Source: Brachionus plicatilis (lineage: Eukaryota > Rotifera > Eurotatoria > Ploima > Brachionidae). Taken from it: DNA of 64,000 nt. The stretch is taken from contig QEOQ01000460.1 in assembly GCA_010279815.1 (NCBI GenBank), positions 366,123 to 430,122 on the forward strand, written 5' to 3'. The notes under the pieces are model-generated. The model searched no databases. It saw nothing but the letters and a program-made list of their open reading frames with translations, and was not told the DNA's origin. A program made the position numbers and the translations under genes. Positions 49,961-60,420 of this stretch are shown here, one piece after another; position 1 is the first letter of the stretch, and each line of letters begins with the position of its first letter.

Positions 49961-50938
49961 GTTTGAAAGAAGGTCTAAAGAAGAATTGTCAAAGCCTTAA
50001 TGAAAAAATTTCAATTTGAATTATTATTTCGATTTTTTTAATAATTAAAATTTGAGTTCTGCTGCGGCATTATTGTTGAAAAATTTTAATAAAAAAATTT
50101 AAGGTTAAAAAAATCGAGTTTATCGAGATTTAGAATTGATAAAATGACTTATTAAACAGCTTGTTTGGTTTTAATTTTTTCTCAATTCTTGGTGCTGCAC
50201 AAAATGCATAAAAAAAATTCTTTTTATTTTTTGTCTTAAACTCAAGCCTTGATGACGCATTAAATTAAGAATTTAAGAATTCGGAAATTATTAATTGTGG
50301 TGCATCCTTGAGTAACCGCTAGTACTTGTACAACTCTTGTTGTCTTTAGTTGTCTGATTGCTTAAGAATTTTTAAGAATCTCTAATCTTCATTAGTAAAA
50401 GCCTACAAAGTCTTGTTTTTGTAAGGAAAAAGGATGCGGACAAATTTGTGTGAATGACAAGGGAAATAAGATATGCAAGCTAAAATTTTGGCAATTTATG
50501 TGAACTACTATTTAGTGCAGTAATTTATCACACACAGAATTTTAGTGTACACCAAAAAAGGCCTAGTGAACACAGCAAGCAAAATATGTTGAGTTTATTT
50601 TTTTCTTATCAAGCTTTTGATTGCAGAGTTGAAAATTTCAAATTATAATATTTCAAAAATATATGGATTGAAGTCTTGAGCGAGAGAATGAAGTATAGAA
50701 CGAATGCAACAATAAAAAAAGAATAATCAAAAATTTCTATATACTACGCATTTTCATTTTGGATTTTCATTTTTTATTATTAAAATCATTCAAGTTACTT
50801 AACTAAATTTTTTTCTCACTGACTCATTAGCAATCAGTGACAGTCGAGAGCAAAAACCAAAAGCATTGATATTTCTCAAAGCGAAACAAATTCACAAGTG
50901 TCATTGAAAAATTATGCTATATAGCCATTGCTTCGTTC
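49961..50938. other. 5' flank of CNOT3 with an orphan cysteine-rich fragment
   Basis: Mostly AT-rich non-coding sequence. At 50408-50505 a short plus-strand frame reads KSCFCKEKGCGQICVND and then GNKICKLK before a stop, resembling part of an EGF-like or similar disulfide-rich exon. No flanking exon was found. Confidence 0.35.
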
Positions 50939-50956
50939 ATGGTCCTCCAAGTAAAC

Positions 50957-53900
50957 ATGGCTGCTGATAGAAGAAGATTACAGGTTGAAATAGACCGAAC
51001 CATCAAAAAGGTCAATGAAGGTGTCGAGGCGTTCGCCGATGTTTGGCATAAAGTAATTTTAGGAAATAAAAAAAGAAATGTGGGAGAAAATAAAGCAAAT
51101 TTTTGTCAAGTTGTCAGTGGTGAGTCGAACCGAAACGCCCAATGCCACAAGCATGAACCAAAAGGAAAAATACGAACAAGAGCTTAAAAAAGAAATAAAA
51201 AAATTGCAGAGACTGCGGGAACAGATCAAAACGTGGCAAAGCTCGAGTGACATCAAAGACAAAAAACCTCTCACCGAGGCTCGAAAACAAATAGAAGCCG
51301 TACACTAAAAACTTTGCACTTGTTCTTCCTCTTCTTTTTGCTAACCATTTATTTTTAAAGCAAATGGAACGATTTAAAGTAATCGAACGCGAAACCAAAC
51401 AAAAACCGTATTCCAAAGACGCGCTGGGAAATTCTTACAAATACGATTACATGGATCGAGAAAAAGAGGAAATAAACCAATGGATTCAAACGTCTAATTC
51501 CAGATTGAGCTCTCAAATTGAAGATTTGGAAACAAAATTGGAAGATCTCAATGCTAATAAGAAAAAACGGATGGACAAAGATGTAAGTGTTTTTTTTTTC
51601 TTTTTTTTTTCTTTTTTTTTCTTCAATTTTTTCAGTGCACAACTAAAGTATTTTTTGTTGAAATTTTTGTTCTTTAGAAAATAGAGTCAACCAAGCATAG
51701 AATAGATGTAAACAAAAAGTATATAGATAAATTGGAAAAAATATCCGAAATGTTGAAAAAGAATTCAATTAATGTCAAAAAAGTTAGTTGGTTTTTTTTT
51801 GTTTAAAAAGAAAAAAAAAAATTCTAATTATCGATTTTTGTGCTAGGTTCAAGACATAAAAGAAGATGTCGAATATTATGTAGATAATAATGATGATTTG
51901 AATTTGCCTGAAAATTTAGATGGACTTGACATTTTTGACGACTTGGATCTTGACAAATACGATTCAAACGGATCAAGTAAAAATTTAGTTTTCTTTTTTC
52001 TAATCATAGCTATTTTAGATTTAAAATTTTCCACATTTTCTCATTAAAACTTGGCTTCAATTAAAAAAAAAGCTTAATTTTTCGCCAATATTTTAATCAT
52101 TTCTGCATTTTATAAAATTAAAAAATTTGAATATTTTTTTTCTTGTTTCTATGTTAATCTAGTCTGGAAATAGCACTTAACCAATTTTGGACTAAAAAAA
52201 TTGCTAAAATTTTTTTTTTGAATTCGAATTGACCTGAAATTATTCCAATTAAAAAAAGAATGTTAGAGACACAATTTTTTTTGTTTATTAGTCGGACCCT
52301 TTTGACAAATTGGTAATTAAAAGAAAAGGAAAAAGATAAATAAATTAATAATTTCTAAAATTACTAAAAAAAGTGATTTAATAAAATTTTTTGTCCTCCA
52401 GACAATGGACATCTCAAAATACTTGATTGAAAATAACAAAAATTTCATTCACTAATAAACATCAGCACTTAAAATCTACTTCGGTATTATGTTTTTAGAC
52501 CACTATATTTTAGATGGTGTCAAGTTAAATACAAATTGAACAAAATGTTTCCTTTTTAGAAAAATAAAAGTAGAAAGGCGAAATAAAAAAAAATTTAAGG
52601 GTAAACGTTCATAATAGAGAAATTTTTTTTAGAGAATTTTTATTTTTGGGAAAAAAAAGAGATAAATAAGTGTTAAAAAAAATAGAGAATTAGCTATTGA
52701 GCATTTATAAATTCGAAACTTGATGATGATTCTATCATTATTTCAATTTTTTTAAATCAATAAATAATTAAAATATTGTAAAGGACATAAAAACCAAAAC
52801 TAAAAAAATTGATTTTAAATTAGTAAATTAGAGAATTTTTTTTTATTTTAGTTACGTTATATAACGACACTAATTAATCAATTAAAAGAATAGCAAATCC
52901 ACGATTAAATAATTCGTTTGAAATTATTTTTAAAAACTTATTTTTTTCTTCTCTGTTTTGTACATTCTCTATTGTGATTTTTCTCTATCATGTAAATTCT
53001 CTATTTTTTTCTCTTTTTTATACTTTCCCTATTTTTTGTCTTCTCTAATTGTTTTTTCAAATTTTAATTTCTCTCTATTATGAAAGTTCACCCTAGTTAC
53101 CTAATTTACGAAGGTTTAATATGTGACCAGAAATTAATCATCTATTTTTTTTTGCTGGTGGCAATGTGAAATTTTGATACAAAAATTGCTGTACAAAAAC
53201 TAAAAACTTTATAATTTTTTTTTCTAATTGTGCAAAAATGGTTTTGTAAAGAGAACAATATGGTTCAAATTTGTACATACCAATTCTTAGCTCTGCAATT
53301 TTCTGAAAAATGCACACCATCAAAAAATATTTGATAAAAATATGCAATAAATTGCAGAGCTAAGAATTGGTATGTACAAATTTGAACCATATTGTTCTCT
53401 TTACAAAACCATTTTTGCACAATTAGAAAAAAAATTATAAAGTTTTTAGTTTTTGTACTGTAATTTTTGTACCAAAATTTCACATAGCTTCGTTAGTCAC
53501 ATATTTTATTTAACATTTAACATATTTTCAAATTTCTTTTAAAATTATTTTTGGAATAATTAAACTTTTAAAAAAGTTAAAGTTTATTTGATGAAATTAA
53601 AAATCAAAAACAATAAAAATAAAAAATCTTTTAAAATATTAATTCAAAGCCAAAAATGAATATTCCAGTAAGGAAACAAAAAAACGGGAAATTATCAGAC
53701 GTAAAATTTGTCATCGTTTATTTTTAAAGTTTGTAGTACGAAAAGCAGGCATTCGAAAAAAAAAAATAAAACTTAAAACTGATGATTTTGAATTTCTTTG
53801 GTGACTTATTATTTTGCTTGGTCACATATTTTTTTTCTTTAGTCACCTAAATTTTAATTATTAAACTTATGGTCATATATTACCCCTTTGAAAATTAGCT

Positions 53901-56039
53901 GACCAGTCTTGTTCACATATTTCAGGTTATGGGCACTGATCACCTATCACTATAGACCCATAAATAATTCTCAAAAAAAGTTTGAACATAATGAGTATTG
54001 CTGTGCTGTGAGAATACATTTTGCATAGGCCAAATAGAGAAAAAATAAAACAAAATCTAATTTAATATTAAAAAAAGAAATGTTGCACTTTGTTGCAGCT
54101 TTTTTTGATAATTTTTTTTGATTACCTTTGGTTTAAGCTTTTAAAAAATGAATTTCACAATGTGATTTTAATGTGATTATCTGTTTATCTTAGCCCTTCC
54201 ATTGAATGAATGCGAACTCTAAGCAAGGCTACAAGCCTCTGGCTCCAATTCCAAAAAAAGTATTCCCCAATTCTCATGTTTTTTCAGTAAAATAAAACAA
54301 ACAAACTAAATGTCTAAATTAAATATTTCAATTGATTGCCAATAGATGAATCTTTTTCTAATTTTTACCCATGAACAAGATTTAACAAAATTTTCGCTTG
54401 TAAAAATAAAAAAAAAGTTAAATTTATTTTAAACAAAAAAAAGTTAAATTTATTTAAAAAATTGGATAATTTTATTAAAATTTTCATTAGTAAATTCAAA
54501 ATAATGTATAAATTTGTGAACAACGCTAGAGACTTATTTGAAAAAAAGAAAAAAATGGATAATTTTTTAAACATTTTATCCAAAAAAAAAGGTGAACAAG
54601 AAAACGACAATGATCACAATTCCAATGAAGAAGAAGACGATGAAAATGAAAATGAAGATGACGATGACCATCAGACAAGTAACGCGCGCACCAACCAGAA
54701 CTCTCACCATCAAAGTAGTCACACAAAGGACACTCATGGTAGCCACCTGGAGGAAGATGCCTCTAGATTGTCCCAATCGCCCTCATCGTCAAATATCTCC
54801 AAGTCCAATTCGCCATCAGTTGGCCTCAATAACTCGATGACAAACATGAACTATGTGCCGTCGTCGTCCTCCTCTTCTTCATCTTCGTACTCGTCGTCAA
54901 ACAACCAGCCAAATGACGAGCGACGCCGCCACAAATCAGATAACACTGAGCGGAACGAGGCAGACTTGCGCAACCAGCGCCAGAGTAAACGATCGCCAAA
55001 CCAGACGAACCAGCGCAATCGAACAAACTCAGGCACCAACCCAAAAAGCTCCTCAGCCACCACAAACCCTTCTGTAAATACTGAACCCGCAAGTCAACCA
55101 ACTACGACGACTACACCGCCGCCATCCCAGTCACCGTTCGCCGCCGTCGTTGCCGGCACCAAGCCCAAGACATACTCGAGTCACGTCAAGCCAAACGAAG
55201 AACAAGATCAGGTGCAATCGGAAAAAAAAGACCAGGAGAACATCAACCCGAACATCAAGCAACTAGCAGACAGTCCGGCGTTCAACAGTGTGCCGAGCAT
55301 ACCAGCAGACAACATGCTGATCAATGTGTCCAGTCAAGACCAGCGTAAGCATTTGAGTGACGCATTCGCTGCCCTGTTGTCCCAGCAGCAAACAAATCAA
55401 AAGCAAGACATCAATCTGTTGCTGCAGCAGTCGCAGCAACTGCAGCAGAACATGTCGCCAAATCAGCAAACAAACCAGGAGACATTTATACAGCCGATAT
55501 TGGGGGTGGCGCCGCTCGGCAAAACATTGTTGACCAAAGAACAAAACCAACATTTGGCTATTTTGGACGGCGCGTTCAAAAAGTTGCCTCAACCGTCCGA
55601 CACCGAACGATCGAGGAACTATTTGCCGCGCATTCCCGTCAACACACCATCCCATTATCCCCAGGTGCCGCCGGTTGGCCACGACTCACTCGATTTTCTC
55701 TGTAAATTAAACTGTGACACTCTCTTTTTTATGTTCTACTACATGGAGGGCACCAAAGCGCAGTTCTTGGCCGCTCAAGCGCTCAAAAAGCTTTCGTGGC
55801 GCTTTCACACCAGATACATGATGTGGTTTCAGCGCTATGAAGAGCCCAAAGTGATTACGGATGAATACGAGATGGTAATTGNNNNNNNNNNNNNNNNNNN
55901 AATTTTTTATTTTATTATTTCTAACTTTAAGGGTACATATGTATATTTTGACTACTCAAAATGGGCTCAGAACCGAAAAGACGGCTTCACGTTCGAGTAC
56001 AAATATCTTGAAGACAAAGACCTTTCAAGCTATCATTAA
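50957..56039 (+). CDS. CNOT3: CCR4-NOT complex subunit 3
   Basis: CNOT3 is the NOT-module subunit of the CCR4-NOT deadenylase complex, which controls mRNA decay and translation. Exons: 50957-51052, 51111-51299, 51361-51582, 51678-51782, 51847-51976, about 54592-55874 and 55932-56039; the sum is 2133 nt, 710 residues (human 753). The N-terminal coiled-coil region has [40 protein letters not shown] and [11 protein letters not shown] long Ser/Asn/Gln-rich linker follows. The C-terminal NOT box has [38 protein letters not shown] and [14 protein letters not shown]. The ATG at 50957 matches the family start; one at 50939 in frame would add six residues. The start of exon 6 is the least certain join (acceptor AAAAAAAG); the frame stays open upstream to 54462. 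A 19-N gap lies in the last intron. Confidence 0.93.
52598..53094. mobile_element. Foldback element in CNOT3 intron 5
   Basis: About 497 bp bounded by AGGGTAAACGTTCATAATAG at the left and its near complement CTATTATGAAAGTTCACCCT at the right. The interior has many GAGAATTTTT/AAAAATTCTC-type paired runs, so it folds back over most of its length. No coding capacity. The target duplication is not clear. Confidence 0.65.
53164..53485. mobile_element. Near-perfect palindrome in CNOT3 intron 5
   Basis: Arms of about 135 nt, 53164-53301 and 53348-53485, are almost identical in inverted order, from ATGTGAAATTTTG at the edge to GAATTGGTATGTACAAATTT and AGCTCTGCAATTT at the centre, with a loop of about 46 nt. 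The central CTCTGCAATTTTCTG and TGCACACCAT strings match the core of the 356-bp MITEs. Weaker inverted ATATGTGAC/GTCACATAT strings outside suggest the full unit is about 53116-53508. Confidence 0.75.
55882..55900. other. Assembly gap (19 N)
   Basis: Nineteen N bases lie seven bases after the donor GTAATTG of the last CNOT3 intron. The exons on both sides are complete and the phase matches, so no CNOT3 coding sequence is missing. The true intron length is unknown. Confidence 0.95.
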
Positions 56040-58110
56040 TTAATCGTGTCGAATAATTCTTTTTGTTTATCCTCTAGATCTTTGTGTCTCTCACGGAAGT
56101 TTTTCGACTCATTTATACCAATAAATTTTTTAATATTTTTTTTACTATTATTTATTCAAAGACTAAACTTGAACAACTTAAAATTATTTCTATAATTCGT
56201 TTAAATAAAAGAAAATAATGCATAAATGAGTCTTAAAGTTATAATTGCGGTCAGGTGTTCGTCACGGGAACCCTCCTCGGATTTAGTAAGCTTATGACAT
56301 TATTGTTTATTAGGAGAGTAAGTCTTGTCAATGTTTTTTCTTTTGTTCGCATTCACTTTGGTGTTTTCTTTTCTTTTTTCTTTTCATTTGTATTTTTATT
56401 TTAAAATCTTCTTTTTTTTCAGCGTTTAATCTCGTAGATATGAAAAATTGATGAAATTTTTGTTTTCTTAAAAAATAAAATTGTTTAAACATTTAATTTA
56501 TTTCATTAAAAAGAAATATTTAAATTTTAAAATTATAATCAATGGTTCTTAGCTGGCGCGTTTTCTAGAGTCGACATTTTTTGAAATTAAAATTTCATCT
56601 GCTCGATTCCTGGAACTGCAATAAATATTAGGAATTTTCAAATTTTATCAAGCTTCTGTTTTGTGTTAATAGTTCGTTTTTTTTTCAAGGAGAAGCATGC
56701 TTTGCCTAATTTAGTCTTTGAAGTCGAATTATATTGAATGACATAAAAACTTTTTAATTAATAAAATTTAAATTTTATTTTTTTCTTTGATTTGGATTTA
56801 AGACACTTGGTCATCTGATAATGAATCAAATTAAACATCATAACATTTATTCAAGTATCAAGTTAGTATTCTTTTACCAAGTTCCAAACAAAAAACACAT
56901 CCGATAAGGATACCTAAATTTTTTAAGAATAAGAATATTTGTAAATTTTTTATCAAAAAAATAAATTAAGGTTGTGGACACCGAGCACAAATAGGTATAA
57001 GGTATGTTTTTTGCCTAGAACTTGGTAAAAGTATACATACTTGATACCAATAAATAAAAAATAAAGAAATAAAAAAAATGGATTTTTATTTTCTTTGATG
57101 ACCGACAAATCGAAAAATAAGACAATCCAATGAAAAAAAAATTTTGATTCTAACTTTTAGTGACATACTGAAGCAGCAACACAAACTATTGAATCTCAAA
57201 TAATCGCTTCAACTCAACCCATCGCCTCAAATCATAATATTACAGTTGCAAATATGTCTCAACTAGCTGCTCCTTTAGCTTCTTCTACTCCTGATGTAGA
57301 ACAAGAACAACCGAATGATAAAAATTCATTAGAGTACTTTGCTTCAGAGGGTAAACGCTCTTTATCCAAATTATCTTGCTTTCTTACTTTCATGCCTTTT
57401 TCTATTTTCGAACTAATGTTCCTTTTTTATTTTTGTAATTTTATTTTTAGGTAATAATTTTTCATTTTTTAAAAAAACACAAAAACACAAAAAAAAATTT
57501 TATTTTTATTTTCTTTTACTTCTCCTTAAAGGAGGTTAATTCAATTCAATAAATAAATAAATAAACGCTCTTGAGTATGGAAATGGTTTCATCTGAGAAG
57601 TGATAAACAAAAAGTAAGATGGTTGATATGCAACAAAGAATAAGACTACCATGGCTAAACAACTTCAATGTTACTTGTAGTAGACTTGATACTGATCACT
57701 TTGAAGTGCAACTTTTTTATTTGGGACAATTTAAAAAATTTAAAAAGTTTTTAATATTTAAACAAATTTTAGAGATTCTTTTTTTTGTTATGATTCTAAA
57801 AAATCGAATTTTTTCTTTCTTTTCTATTTAATCGATTATTAAATAAAGGCCAAGCTGATGATATTAAATGTTTTCTAAATTATTTTTCAAAATTTTATTG
57901 TTATTTTTATTCTGATTTTTTCGTACAGACAATGAACTTTTTGGTTCTTTAAAATGCTTTTTAATAAGTGAACAAAAGCTTCAGTTTAGTTTTGTTGTGT
58001 TCCATAATAATTAATAATATCTCAAAATACAAAATACCTTTTGTTCTTTTTACAATGGTAAAATGTTTTTTTTTGTTTCTTTTAGGTTCATTCTACAGTA
58101 TATTGCAAAA
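56040..58110. other. 3' flank of CNOT3, no clear gene
   Basis: After the CNOT3 stop an AATAAA occurs near 56122. Otherwise this is AT-rich DNA with a foldback at 56853-57048. The frame around 57150-57360 translates without stops as a Ser/Thr/Gln-rich stretch (QTIESQIIASTQPIASN and MSQLAAPLASSTPDVEQ) and may be a gag-like or exon remnant. I cannot assign it. Confidence 0.4.
56853..57048. repeat. Short foldback element
   Basis: Inverted arms of about 50-55 nt: AAGTATCAAGTTAGTATTC, TTTTACCAAGTTCC and CAAAAAACACATCC on the left return inverted at 56998-57048 as GGTATGTTTTTTGCC, GAACTTGGTAAAAG and CATACTTGATACC. The spacer is about 90 nt. It is probably a small MITE; no target duplication was found. 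Confidence 0.6.
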
Positions 58111-58340
58111 GTTTAGAAATTAATTATATTCATTCATCAAAAATTGTTTATTTATTGAAATTGACAAAAAATTGAGTGTATAAAAAAAAATAAAAACACC
58201 AGTTTTGTAGAGTTTTTTTTTCTACAATTTACAATATCTTACTCGGCATAAAAATATAATTAAATCGTAAATATTTAGAATCAAAAAACTTCCTATAATA
58301 ATTAAAAAATAAAAGTCGGTTCAAAAGTTTAGAAATTCGG
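58111..58340 (+). mobile_element. Possible Tc1/mariner terminal repeat region
   Basis: TACAGTATATTGCAAAAGTT at about 58149 of the AT-rich flank (first seen after 58090) and CGGTTCAAAAGTTTAGAAATT near 58319 look like Tc1 ends; the second resembles the complement of AATTTCTAAATTTTTGAACCG at about 60398-60419. The retroelement at 58.45-59.33 kb would then lie inside the 5' part of the Tc1 relic. Exact ends are unclear. Confidence 0.4.
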
Positions 58341-58459
58341 ATAATCCAAAATATTAAACATTATATCAATATTTTTTTCACATTTTAATGATTAATTCTT
58401 ACATATCTCTTAATTTTGAATAAATTGTGCTCCTAACTGCCTCATTTAAATACTCTCTA

Positions 58460-59325
58460 ACTCCTCATGGCTTATTAAATGGAAAATGAAGATATCAGTT
58501 GAAAAGTCGTGTTCAGTAATCTTTTCTAGGTACAAAAAAGAGACTGATAATCTAAACTTAAAAATTTATGGAAACAGAATAGTGAAAGAAATCAAGTTTC
58601 TTGGTATTAAATTTGATTAAGTTAAACTTTTATATACTGGTAGACGAAATTAAAGAACGCTGCAATAAAAGACAAAATATTATTAAGATATTGTCAAACA
58701 AAAAATGGGGTCTCAATCAAAACACACTAGGAAATTTATATAAATCTTTAGTCGGATCAATTTTAGACTTTTCTTTTCCTTGCTTAAATTCATTTTCAGA
58801 GAATAATATCAAAAAACTACAAGCAATTCAGAATACAGCAGTCAGATCTATTCTTAAGTTAAAATATGATACTCCCTCCAACATCGTGCATCATGAGGCT
58901 TTTAATAAACTAAAATTACTAACAGCCTCGAATCGGCTTTTTGAATTGAGTGAGAGATATGTTGGGACAGGACTGAGTCATTCTATTCCATTGGTTGAAA
59001 GACTGGTGAAGGAATACAAAGAAGGTTTCGAATCAAGATATATTGAATACCCAACCCCATTGTGTAATTGCTACCTTACTATTCCTTCTTTTTTTCCTGA
59101 AACTTGAACTATTTAAACATGTGCCACATGTAACAATCTATTCCAATTTATGTCTTTTCAACTTTCATTTATTTAGCTTATTTACTTTATTTTGATTCTT
59201 TTTTTTATCTCATTTTATTAACTTTAATTTTATTTTTATTTTATTTCATTTTTTAACTTATTCTGAAGAAGCTTTAGCTCGGTACAGAAAACAAATAAAT
59301 AAAATAAATAAAAAAATAAATAAAT
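58460..59325 (+). pseudogene. 3' part of a jockey/CR1-like non-LTR retrotransposon
   Basis: Reads KMKISVEKSCSVIFSRYKKE and IVKEIKFLGIKFD in one frame, then shifts near 58615 into EIKERCNKRQNIIKILSNKK, LYKSLVGSILDFSFPCLNS, IQNTAVRSILKLKYDTPS and LTASNRLFELSERY. These are the conserved blocks after the RT catalytic core. It is 5'-truncated and ends in an (AAAT)n-type tail (59295-59325), as CR1/jockey-like elements do. One frameshift and the missing 5' part make it inactive. Confidence 0.85.
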
Positions 59326-59394
59326 GTCCTTTCTAAATAACAATACCAAAAAATCTTTATTTTGCCAAAAAATTGGTAAAAAAAATGCGTCTAG

Positions 59395-60420
59395 CCCAAT
59401 AAAATGGCAGATCGTGGCTCTGCTAGAAAGTGTAAAAAGGAAAATGAAAAAGCCAAGCTGTTAGGTGTATCTCCAAAATGAGTCTCTTCAACTAAAAAAC
59501 GATATTCACAGACTTGTACTGTGTCTGGTCGAAGCCCTCCTGGTAGACCTCGGAAGTTAAATTTTTTGATGAAAGCTAAAATTTTAAAGATATTAGAAAA
59601 AACCCTACATCCATCAAAAATACGCCACTGATTTTAATTCTAAGACTCAAGGGGTTAGGATAAGTAAGTATACTGTAATGAGATTTCTCCAAAAAAAGGT
59701 TTAGAGTCCCATACAGCGGTAAGAAAACCGCTTCTTAACATAAAAGATAGACAAAAAAGATATAAGTGGTCTAAATAGAGACTTAATTGGACAGTTAATG
59801 ATTGGTCCAGAGTTATCTTCAGTGAGGAGTCCAATTTTGAGGTCTTTAATCGTAAATCAAAAAGTAATAGTAAAAAGGTTTAAAAATGAGAAGTTTCCGA
59901 AGTTCTGTATATCAAGGTTACAAAACGGTGGAGGCTCAGCAGGTATCTGAGAGAGCATTTCTTACAAAGGTACTGGTATATGTAACATCTATACAGGACG
60001 AATTAATCAGTTTGTCTACATCAACACCTTGGAAAACAATCTTTTACCATATATTGAACTCCTATTTGAGCAAGACGACACTTGGATTTTTCAGCAAGAT
60101 GGTGCTTTGGCACATACTGCTCACTCAGTAAGCGACTGGTTCAAAGAACAGAACATTGAGATTCTGTCATTGTGTGTCCGTTCACCAGATCTCAACCAAA
60201 TCGAGAACTTATGGTCATACTTGGATGCTAAATTGGTAAACACTAAAGTAACCTCTATTGGGAATTTAAAAGAGGCTTTGCACAAAGTTATTAAAGATTC
60301 CGACTGAGTTCATAAAAAAATTGATTGAATTTATGCCTAAAAGAGTTTTAGCTTGTTATAACGCCAAAGGGGGCATTTTAAATATTAAATTGTAAAAATT
60401 TCTAAATTTTTGAACCGTTT
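59395..60420 (+). pseudogene. Tc1-type (DD34E) transposase pseudogene
   Basis: Decayed transposase in several frames. The N-terminal helix-turn-helix part is visible near 59410-59550 (ALLES.K, SGRSPPGRPRK), then YTVMRFLQKKG, a first-Asp region around WSRVIFSEESNFEVF, and the best-preserved piece at 60029-60307 with WIFQQDGALAHTAHSV and SPDLNQIENLWSYLDAKL. The second Asp (60098) and the Glu (60203) have 34 residues between them, the DD34E spacing of Tc1. At least three frame changes and several stops disable it. A second, split copy lies at 36993-38480. Confidence 0.88.

Noticed and set aside
54526..55682. Several open frames on both strands around the CNOT3 linker
   Set aside because: They are shadows of the long GC-richer low-complexity CNOT3 exon; only the frame leading to the NOT box is supported.
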